In this document: positions 45,227-50,257 of the stretch, piece by piece
Position numbering within the stretch: the first letter of the stretch is position 1
Layout: each line of letters begins with the position of its first letter
From: Asanoa iriomotensis
GTDB taxonomy: Bacteria; Actinomycetota; Actinomycetes; Mycobacteriales; Micromonosporaceae
Assembly: GCF_016862515.1 (NCBI RefSeq)
Contig: NZ_BONC01000057.1
Coordinates: 1 to 51,739 of the forward strand
Direction: 5' to 3'
DNA length: 51,739 nt
Notes under the pieces: generated by a model
Database searches by the model: none
What the model saw: the letters and a program-made list of their open reading frames with translations, nothing else
Told to the model about the DNA's origin: nothing
Translations under genes and position numbers: made by a program

Positions 45227-45297
45227 TCCCGGATCGTCCAACGGCAGGACGGCTGGTTCTGGCCCAGCAAATCGAGGTTCGAATCCTTGTCCGGGAG
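45227..45297 (+). tRNA. tRNA-Gln (CUG)
   Basis: Acceptor TCCCGGA/TCCGGGA, anticodon stem GCTGG/CCAGC with CTG in loop TTCTGGC, T arm CGAGG/CCTTG with TTCGAAT. The D arm GTCC/GGAC has a seven-base loop with GG. 71 nt, no CCA encoded. Confidence 0.88.
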
Positions 45298-45339
45298 CGC
45301 CACACACCCCAACGTCGACGCGCGGGGAGGTTCGCGTCC

Positions 45340-46149
45340 ATGCCGAGGCCGAGATCTTGGACTGACGACCAACTTCGAGAAGCGCTCTCGAAATCGTCCA
45401 CCTGGAACGAGGTTGTGCGTGCCCTAGGTCGCCGGGCGTCGCGACAGGCGACGTTGACGGTTCAAGGCCACACACTCCGGCTCTGCGTCGACGCAACTCA
45501 CTTGCCGCCGATACCACCGGAGACGCCAGTGCTCCATGATCAGGCACGAGAGCGCCTCAATCTGCTTCCCGGTGCGATAAGGGAGGCGTCGTCGTGGGCC
45601 GATGTGGCGCGAAGGCTTGGGTACGGCGGCTCGTCCGGATCCGCTTACGCCACGATGAAACGCGCTGCGGTTCAACTCGGCGTGGACACATCGCACCTGC
45701 CCGATGCCGCGAACGCTCGGGTCATCCATCCTAGCTCCGCAATTCCCTTCGCTCGCCAGGCGGCGGACGAGCGATTGCGGTCCGCTGCTATCGGCGAGGC
45801 TGTCTCGTGGTTCCTCCGGCGCGGCTACACTCCGTCGCTCCCGGTGGAGCCAACCCGCTACGACATCGTCGTGGAGTCCGACGAGGGCCTCAAGAAGGTT
45901 CAGGTCAAGACCACGACGCGTCAGAAAGGGGGCCGCTTCCAGGTCGGAGTGTCGAGGATGGAGTATCGCGCGGTGGCCGCATCGACAACCAATGTTCGAC
46001 GCGTCCGTGCCACGTACACGTGTGAGGATGTCGACTTCTTTTTCGTCATTACCAGCGGTGGGGATCGCTACCTCATACCCACCAGAGTGGTTGGCGGCCA
46101 CACGGTAATTTCGTTGGGGGAAAAGTACAGAGCCTTTCTGGTCCCCTGA
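45340..46149 (+). CDS. PD-(D/E)XK endonuclease with duplicated N-terminal module
   Basis: A 269-residue protein. Residues 1-55 and 70-125 are two copies of one module: WTDDQLREALSKSSTWNEVVRALG ... DATHLPP and LLPGAIREASSWADVARRLGYG ... DTSHLPD, each probably a helical DNA-binding unit. The C-terminal domain has GEAVSWFLRRGYTPSLPVE, YDIVVES and KKVQVKTTT, a PD-(D/E)XK active site (E, D, Q-x-K) of the kind linked to introns and homing. Third-position GC is lower than in neighbouring genes, which suggests recent transfer. It lies between tRNA-Gln and tRNA-Leu genes. Confidence 0.75.
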   Translation: MPRPRSWTDDQLREALSKSSTWNEVVRALGRRASRQATLTVQGHTLRLCVDATHLPPIPPETPVLHDQARERLNLLPGAIREASSWADVARRLGYGGSSGSAYATMKRAAVQLGVDTSHLPDAANARVIHPSSAIPFARQAADERLRSAAIGEAVSWFLRRGYTPSLPVEPTRYDIVVESDEGLKKVQVKTTTRQKGGRFQVGVSRMEYRAVAASTTNVRRVRATYTCEDVDFFFVITSGGDRYLIPTRVVGGHTVISLGEKYRAFLVP

Positions 46150-46160
46150 GCAAGAACGAT

Positions 46161-46233
46161 GCCCTCGTGGCCCAACGGCAGAGGCAACGGTCTGAGGGAC
46201 CGTACGGTGCGCGTTCGAATCGCGCCGAGGGCA
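46161..46233 (+). tRNA. tRNA with Leu anticodon GAG but short variable region
   Basis: Acceptor GCCCTCG/CGAGGGC, anticodon stem ACGGT/ACCGT with anticodon GAG at 46194-46196, variable region of only five bases (ACGGT), T arm GCGCG/CGCGC with TTCGAAT. Leucine tRNAs normally have a long variable arm, which is absent here, so the identity is uncertain although the anticodon is clear. No CCA. Confidence 0.75.
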
Positions 46234-46293
46234 CGACGCGGCGGGCTCGGGCCTGGCCGAGGTCGCAGCCAAAGCGGCGGAGCTGGGTGGCTC

Positions 46294-46362
46294 GGGGTGG
46301 GCGCAGGTGCGCAGCGTTGCCTTGCAAGCTTCGCGTGCGCGGTTCGATACCGCGTCACTCCA
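46294..46362 (+). tRNA. Degenerate tRNA-Cys-like gene (GCA)
   Basis: A T arm (CGCGG/CCGCG, loop TTCGATA) and an acceptor GGGGTGG/TCACTCC with two G-T pairs are present. The D arm is collapsed to GCGC-AGGT-GCGC with no linker bases. The anticodon region CTTGCAA would read GCA (Cys), but its stem has two T-T mismatches. It may be a decayed or tRNA-like RNA rather than a working tRNA. Confidence 0.45.
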
Positions 46363-46376
46363 CCTGGGGGGTTGGG

Positions 46377-46414
46377 CCGGGGCCGGGCCGCGCTGGGGAG
46401 CAGCCCGGCCCCGG
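46377..46414. terminator. GC-rich hairpin between converging units
   Basis: A perfect 12-bp stem (CCGGGGCCGGGC and complement) with a 14-nt loop separates the Cys-like tRNA from the reverse-strand secreted protein gene. No T-run is seen. Confidence 0.6.
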
Positions 46415-46426
46415 TGCTGGGGACGG

Positions 46427-46855
46427 TTACGGCACTCTGCCCTGGGTCAACGTTCCGCAACTTTCCGGGAGGCTGCCGGACACCGACCCGTTGCGCAGGC
46501 AGGCCCGCATGGAGAACCACTGGCCGGACGGAATGGGATAGTCCCTCTGCACGCAGGTGCCGCTGCCGGACGAGGCCTCGAGGTTGAGCTGCCCGCTCGC
46601 CCACCAGATCTCGCCGCGTGCGCGGCGGCTGTCGCCCGGGCCGTTGTCGCAGACGGTGAACGTGGCGTTGTACGTCCCGATCTTGGCGAAGTACGCGGTG
46701 CCGTAACCGCCCTTCGCACTGTTCAGCGATCGCGCGGAGAAGTTGAAGTCGATGGCGAACGCCGCGCCGGGTGCGACGACGAGGCCGCCGACGGCCAATG
46801 CCAGCGCCAGCAGCGTGCGGCCCGCCCACCGCGCGACCGATCTGTTTCGGTTCAT
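46427..46855 (-). CDS. Small secreted protein with four cysteines
   Basis: A 142-residue protein. Starting at ATG 46855 (GGGGAGG upstream) it has a signal peptide, MNRNRSVARW then LLALALAVGGLVVAPGAAFA, cleaved around residue 34. The mature part of about 108 residues is beta-rich (GGYGTAYFAKIGTYNATFTVCDN) and has four Cys (VCDNG, TCVQR, ACLRN, SCGTL), probably two disulphides. No family is recognised. It is the only reverse-strand protein gene inside the tRNA island and shares a divergent promoter region with tRNA-Leu(CAG). Confidence 0.7.
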   Translation of the reverse strand: MNRNRSVARWAGRTLLALALAVGGLVVAPGAAFAIDFNFSARSLNSAKGGYGTAYFAKIGTYNATFTVCDNGPGDSRRARGEIWWASGQLNLEASSGSGTCVQRDYPIPSGQWFSMRACLRNGSVSGSLPESCGTLTQGRVP

Positions 46856-46936
46856 GCTCGACCTCCCCTTCGGGCGACGACCCGAATGGCCGTCATCGAC
46901 GATCGTCGAGCCCTGAGCCGCTCGCGTCACGGGGTA

Positions 46937-46974
46937 CGAACATTCTCGAACATCTTCGTACAGTCTCGAACGCG
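46937..46974. repeat. Four 10-bp phased direct repeats
   Basis: CGAACATTCT, CGAACATCTT, CGTACAGTCT and CGAACGCG start at 46937, 46947, 46957 and 46967, an exact 10-bp period. GTACGAA (46934-46940) and TTCGTAC (46955-46961) also form a dyad across them. They lie between the divergent secreted protein gene and the tRNA-Leu gene, where a regulator could bind repeatedly on one face of the DNA. Confidence 0.65.
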
Positions 46975-46986
46975 TTTGTATGTCAT

Positions 46987-47060
46987 GCCCGCGTAGCCCA
47001 ATTGGCAGAGGCGCCCGGTTCAGGGCCGGGAGGTTGGGGGTTCGAATCCCTCGGCGGGCA
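46987..47060 (+). tRNA. tRNA with Leu anticodon CAG but short variable region
   Basis: Acceptor GCCCGCG/GGCGGGC (last pair mismatched), D arm with AATTGGCAGA loop, anticodon stem CCCGG/CCGGG with CAG at 47021-47023, variable AGGTT, T arm with TTCGAAT. As with the GAG gene, the long leucine variable arm is missing. No CCA. Confidence 0.75.
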
Positions 47061-47074
47061 CTGGTGGTTTGCTT

Positions 47075-47147
47075 GCCCCTGTAGCTCAGCGGAAAGAGTG
47101 TCCGATTACGAATCGGAAGGTCGGAGGTTCGATTCCTCCTAGTGGCA
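47075..47147 (+). tRNA. tRNA-Arg (ACG)
   Basis: Anticodon stem TCCGA/TCGGA with ACG at 47108-47110, D arm GCTC/GAGT-like with GG in the loop, T arm GGAGG/CCTCC with TTCGATT. The acceptor GCCCCTG/TAGTGGC has one mismatch and one G-T pair, so it is slightly degraded. No CCA. Confidence 0.8.
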
Positions 47148-47152
47148 CACCA

Positions 47153-47187
47153 CGGGATGTGGCGCGGTTCAAATCCGGCCAGCCCGA
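47153..47187 (+). pseudogene. tRNA-Pro minihelix (acceptor plus T arm only)
   Basis: CGGGATGTGGCGC, the 5' start of a typical tRNA-Pro, runs directly into a T-loop sequence (GGTTCAAATCC) and the 3' acceptor strand CAGCCCG. The acceptor pairs at six of seven positions. The D arm's 3' side, the anticodon arm and the variable region are gone, leaving 35 nt. It looks like an internal deletion product; whether it is transcribed is unknown. Confidence 0.6.
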
Positions 47188-47191
47188 CCGA

Positions 47192-47279
47192 GGAGGATAG
47201 CGCGGCATGGTGCCGCAGCCGGTCTCGAAAACCGGAGCCGGCCGAAAGGCCGCGGGTTCAAGTCCTGTGTCCTCCGCCA
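47192..47279 (+). tRNA. tRNA-Ser (CGA) with encoded CCA
   Basis: Acceptor GGAGGAT/GTCCTCC, anticodon stem CCGGT/ACCGG with CGA at 47226-47228, a long variable arm (GGCC-GAAA-GGCC), T arm with TTCAAGT, discriminator G and CCA at 47277-47279. The D arm is short and lacks the usual T8. It is the only array member with an encoded CCA. Confidence 0.85.
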
Positions 47280-47280
47280 T

Positions 47281-47354
47281 GCGCCGTTAGCTCAGCCTGG
47301 CAGAGCGGTGGCCTCTTAAGCCATTCGTCGGGGGTTCGAATCCCTCACGGCGCA
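47281..47354 (+). tRNA. tRNA-Lys (CUU)
   Basis: Acceptor GCGCCGT/ACGGCGC, D arm GCTC/GAGC with loop AGCCTGGCA, anticodon stem GTGGC/GCCAT with loop CTCTTAA (CTT), variable TCGTC, T arm GGGGG/CCCTC with TTCGAAT. It begins two bases after the tRNA-Ser CCA. A regular cloverleaf. Confidence 0.9.
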
Positions 47355-47372
47355 CACGTTCCTCAACATCAT

Positions 47373-47445
47373 TTCCCCGTAGCTCAATCGGCGGAGCAGG
47401 CGACTGTTAATCGCAAGGCTGCTGGTTCGAATCCAGCCGGGGAAG
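47373..47445 (+). tRNA. tRNA-Asn (GUU)
   Basis: Acceptor TTCCCCG/CGGGGAA, D arm GCTC/GAGC, anticodon loop CTGTTAA (GTT at 47406-47408) on a four-pair stem with an outer G-A mismatch, T arm GCTGG/CCAGC with TTCGAAT. No CCA encoded. Confidence 0.88.
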
Positions 47446-47451
47446 CGCACG

Positions 47452-47557
47452 TGCCCGGTGCGCAGGTGACGGCTACTTCTGGTGACGACCTTCCGGTCGG
47501 CGGGTTCAAGCCCCGCATCGCCGTCGCCGACTTGAACTCGGGTTCAGCTCCCAGGCA
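47452..47557 (+). ncRNA. Structured RNA, possible second Y-like RNA
   Basis: The first 16 bases (TGCCCGGTGCGCAGGT) are identical to the start of the Y RNA at 47594. A basal helix TGCCCGG/CCAGGCA (one mismatch) closes it. Inside are GACGGC/GCCGTC (47468-47473 with 47520-47525) enclosing a CGACC-TTCC-GGTCG hairpin and a full T arm (GCGGG-TTCAAGC-CCCGC), then a 6-bp hairpin (47532-47546). No anticodon arm or D arm is found, so it is not a tRNA. Identity as a Y RNA is inference from the shared sequence and the position. Confidence 0.5.
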
Positions 47558-47563
47558 GGCCTC

Positions 47564-47581
47564 AATGCCATCCACTGTGGA
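47564..47581 (-). repeat. Right copy of an 18-bp inverted repeat
   Basis: AATGCCATCCACTGTGGA on the plus strand is the exact reverse complement of 44506-44523. It lies between the two structured RNAs. Confidence 0.7.
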
Positions 47582-47590
47582 CCAGACACG

Positions 47591-47730
47591 TGTTGCCCGG
47601 TGCGCAGGTTCGGAGTTCTTCCGCTGATAACGGGGTGGTTGCGGGTTCGAGTCCCGCCGTCGGCCGCGGCCGGCGTAGCTCAAGTGGCAGAGCGCCTTTG
47701 ACCGCCGGACCGATTCGATCTCGGGCAGCG
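47591..47730 (+). ncRNA. YrlA-type Y RNA (permuted tRNA-like) in the ro60 leader
   Basis: Ends pair over 10 bp (TGTTGCCCGG with TCGGGCAGCG). Inside, GGTTCGGAG (47607-47615) pairs with CTTTGACC (47696-47703), an exact match to the remembered Ro60-site strand CNUUGACC. The core reads as a tRNA in permuted order: an anticodon-like hairpin (TTCCG-CTGATAA-CGGGG), T arm (GCGGG-TTCGAGT-CCCGC), 3' acceptor CGTCGGC, a short CGCG loop, 5' acceptor GCCGGCG, TA, and D arm (GCTC-AAGTGGCA-GAGC). A loop-capped acceptor with the Ro60 stem replacing the anticodon connection is the YrlA design. It ends 18 bases before the Ro60 start codon. Confidence 0.72.
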
Positions 47731-47748
47731 AACGGAGGGATCAAAGCA

Positions 47749-49320
47749 GTGTCGAAGTTCAACAGCACGAAGAACCGCGTGGCCACCGGCTCGAGCCCGG
47801 TCGCCGCCGGCGCGGTGCCGGCGGGCGTCACGTTCGAGGGCGCGCCGGGGTACGCGCGCGACCAGAAGTCCGAGCTGTTCCTGCTCGCCGTGACCAACAT
47901 GGTCGGCGAGTCGACGTTCTACGAGGCCGCCGGCGACCGCGACAGCCGCTACGCCGCGCTGGTCCGTGCCGTCGCCGTCGCCGACCCGCAGTGGCTGGCC
48001 GGGTTCCTCGGCTGGCTGCGGACCGATGCAAACCTGCGCTCAGCGTCGCTGGTCGGCGGCCTGGAGGCGGCGAAGGCGATGGTCGCCGCCGGCGTGCCCG
48101 GCGGTCGGCAGATCGTCGCCTCGGTGCTGCGCCGCGCCGACGAGCCGGGCGAGGCCCTGGCCTACTGGACCTCGCGATACGGCCGCGCGATCCCGAAGCC
48201 GGTCAAGCGAGGCGTCGCCGACGCGGTCGCCCGTCTCTACACCGAGCACGGCCTGCTGAAGTACGACACCGCGAGCAAGGGCTTCCGGTTCGCCGACGTC
48301 ATCGACCTGGTGCACCCGACGCCGGCCGCACCGTGGCAGGGTGACCTGTTCCTGACGGCGCTGGAGCGCCGGCACAACCGCGACGAGGTGGTCCGGGCGT
48401 CGCTGCCGATGGTGGCCGCGAATGCCGCACTCCGCCGGGCGGCGGCCGACGATCCGGGCGTTCTCCTGGCCGCGGACCGGCTGCGCGCGGCGGGCATGAC
48501 GTGGGAGGACGCGCTGTCGCTGGCCGGCGACCGGCTCGACAAGGCAGCACTGTGGACGGCGCTGATCCCGGGGATGGGTTTCATGTCCCTCTCGCGCAAC
48601 CTGCGCAACTTCGACCGGGCCGGTGTCTCGGACGAGGTCGCCGCGTCCGTGGCCGCACGAATCGCGGATCCGGGCCAGGTCGCCACGTCGCGCCAGTTGC
48701 CGATGCGTTTTCTGTCGGCATACCGGGCCGCTCCGTCGCTGCGCTGGGCGTACCCGCTGGAACAGGCGATCGGGCACGCGCTCGCGTCTGTCCCGCGGCT
48801 GGCCGGCCGTACCCTCGTGCTGGTCGACACGTCGGGATCGATGCACTCGACGTTCAGCAAGGACGGCACGCTGCTCCGCTGGGACGCCGCGGTCGTGTTC
48901 GGGGTCGCACTCGCGCAGCGCTGCGCGTACGCCGATGTGGTGTCGTTCTCGACCGGAAGCAGGGTTTTTCCGCTGCGGCCGGGCGAGTCGCTGCTGCGGT
49001 CGATCGAGCGCTGGAAGACGGACGGCTTCTTCATGGGGTACGGCACGGCGACGGCGGAAGCGCTCCGGGCACACTTCGCGGGCCATGACCGCGTGGTCGT
49101 GGTGACCGACGAGCAGGCGTCGGCCGGCGGCGTTGTCGACACGGCCGTGCCGCCGACGGTGCCGATGTACACGTGGAACCTGGCGGGCTACCGGTTCGGC
49201 CACGCGCCGTCCGGCACCGCCAACCGGCACACCTTCGGCGGCCTCACGGACCAGGCGTTCCGGATGATTCCGCTGCTGGAGGGCGGTCGCGACGCCGACT
49301 GGCCCTGGGCGGTGGGCTGA
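47749..49320 (+). CDS. TROVE/vWA RNA-binding protein (Ro60/Rsr orthologue)
   Basis: A 523-residue protein. Residues 25-345 are the TROVE HEAT-repeat ring (ELFLLAVTNMVGESTFYEAAGDRDSRY, GWLRTDANLRSASLVGG, WTALIPGMGFMSLSRNLRNFDRAG). Residues 350-523 are a vWA domain with MIDAS D360-T-S-G-S364, Thr near 433 and D454. Ro60 binds Y RNAs on its outer surface and misfolded RNA ends in its hole; in Deinococcus it works with PNPase and in rRNA maturation. GGAGGG lies nine bases before the GTG. A Y RNA gene precedes it and the tRNA island lies upstream. Confidence 0.92.
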   Translation: MSKFNSTKNRVATGSSPVAAGAVPAGVTFEGAPGYARDQKSELFLLAVTNMVGESTFYEAAGDRDSRYAALVRAVAVADPQWLAGFLGWLRTDANLRSASLVGGLEAAKAMVAAGVPGGRQIVASVLRRADEPGEALAYWTSRYGRAIPKPVKRGVADAVARLYTEHGLLKYDTASKGFRFADVIDLVHPTPAAPWQGDLFLTALERRHNRDEVVRASLPMVAANAALRRAAADDPGVLLAADRLRAAGMTWEDALSLAGDRLDKAALWTALIPGMGFMSLSRNLRNFDRAGVSDEVAASVAARIADPGQVATSRQLPMRFLSAYRAAPSLRWAYPLEQAIGHALASVPRLAGRTLVLVDTSGSMHSTFSKDGTLLRWDAAVVFGVALAQRCAYADVVSFSTGSRVFPLRPGESLLRSIERWKTDGFFMGYGTATAEALRAHFAGHDRVVVVTDEQASAGGVVDTAVPPTVPMYTWNLAGYRFGHAPSGTANRHTFGGLTDQAFRMIPLLEGGRDADWPWAVG

Positions 49321-49346
49321 TCCTCGCACCGGGCGGTGCGGGGATC
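49319..49346 (+). terminator. Hairpin terminator after ro60
   Basis: A 12-bp stem (one T-G pair) with a 4-nt loop overlaps the end of the stop codon. No T-run. Confidence 0.65.
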
Positions 49347-49368
49347 GGCCCCACGGCTCTTGATCTTG

Positions 49369-49444
49369 TGGTGCGCTCGGCAGGATTCGAACCTGCGACC
49401 CTGGGCTTAGAAGACCCCTGCTCTATCCACTGAGCTACGAGCGC
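49369..49444 (-). tRNA. tRNA-Arg (UCU) with encoded CCA
   Basis: On the reverse strand: acceptor GCGCTCG/CGAGCGC, D arm GCTC/GAGC, anticodon loop CTTCTAA (TCT), T arm with TTCGAAT, discriminator A and CCA (49369-49371). This is a regular housekeeping-type gene, unlike several members of the island, and faces the ro60 gene. Confidence 0.93.
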
Positions 49445-49531
49445 CGGGCGGTGATGTCGCGCCCTGTGTCGGTGGAATTGACGGACAGCCAGGGCGTGAC
49501 GATCTCGCCTGCACATATTAGGTTTCCACGC

Positions 49532-50257
49532 GTGCAGGTGACGAGCACCCGCTTTCTGCCCGTCCTGGTGTCGACCGACGACCGGGCGGTCGACGACGGG
49601 CACGTGCGCGACGAGTTCACGGAGGGTATCGCGGTCGCCTACTCCTTCGGTCCACCGTTCGGGGAAAGAATGATCAGCTGGTCGGATCTCGACCGGCTGG
49701 CCATCAACCGCCGTACCTTACGCCGGTTGGCGATCGACCACCTCTACGACAACCTGCGCCGGGCGCAGATCCACGGGCGGCCGCCCGCGTTGATGCTCTC
49801 GTTCGAGGGGCTCGAGTCCAGCGTGCTGCTCGCGGAGGAGTTCTGGGACGAGCTGGCGCCGCGCGTACCCGGTGAACTGGTTGTCGGGGTGCCTGCTCGG
49901 GATGTCGTGATTATCACGGGTAGTGAGTCGCCGCCGGGTCTGTCCAAGGCGCGGCGGGCGGTCGAACGGGTGTTCATGGCCGGTGACCGGCATCCGCTCA
50001 GCCGTGAGCTGCTGGTGTGGCGGCACGGGGAGTGGCTTCCGATGCCGGACGGGCGGCGGCCGGCGGGGCCGCGGCCGCCGGAGCCGGGGTGGCGTCCCTC
50101 GGGGCCGCGACAGGTCAGCTCGGCACCGGACCCGGACGCGCGTCGCTGGCAGCCGCCGCGTCAGCGGCCGGAACCCGACTATCCGCCGCCTCCACCACCG
50201 GCGGGGCCCCGTCCGTGGGAGTCACGTACGCGTCGATCCAGCGCCCCACCTCGGTGA
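49532..50257 (+). CDS. DUF1444-like protein with Pro/Arg-rich tail
   Basis: From GTG 49532 the product has 241 residues. GERMISWSDLDRLAINRRTLRRLAIDHLYDNL and FWDELAPRVPGELVVGVPARDVVIITG resemble DUF1444 (YtpQ-like) proteins. Residues 175-241 are a disordered Pro/Arg-rich tail. An ATATTA box 11-12 bases before GTG 49532 suggests a leaderless start; ATG 49454 (26 codons more) is the alternative. The tail overlaps the convergent hydrolase gene by 143 bp, with both overlapping ends low-complexity. Confidence 0.6.
   Translation: MQVTSTRFLPVLVSTDDRAVDDGHVRDEFTEGIAVAYSFGPPFGERMISWSDLDRLAINRRTLRRLAIDHLYDNLRRAQIHGRPPALMLSFEGLESSVLLAEEFWDELAPRVPGELVVGVPARDVVIITGSESPPGLSKARRAVERVFMAGDRHPLSRELLVWRHGEWLPMPDGRRPAGPRPPEPGWRPSGPRQVSSAPDPDARRWQPPRQRPEPDYPPPPPPAGPRPWESRTRRSSAPPR

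Noticed and set aside
46937-46974. LexA (SOS) box in the phased repeats
   Set aside because: CGAAC half-sites occur, but none is followed after four bases by GTTCG on the same dyad, so the actinobacterial SOS pattern is not met.
46934-47445. CRISPR array
   Set aside because: The repeats here are tRNA genes with different sequences plus one block of 10-bp repeats. There are no regular 25-40 bp repeats with unique spacers, and no cas genes are in the window.
47619-47694. A true permuted tRNA-Ile (GAU) gene
   Set aside because: The acceptor, T, D and anticodon-like parts fit, but the Ro60-site strand right after the D arm, the 10-bp closing helix and the adjacent ro60 gene make a YrlA-type Y RNA the better explanation. 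It is kept as an alternative.
47590-47748. N-terminal extension of the TROVE protein to 47590
   Set aside because: The extra residues would be translated from the Y RNA, and the GTG at 47749 has a good ribosome-binding site and gives the family-like start MSKFN.
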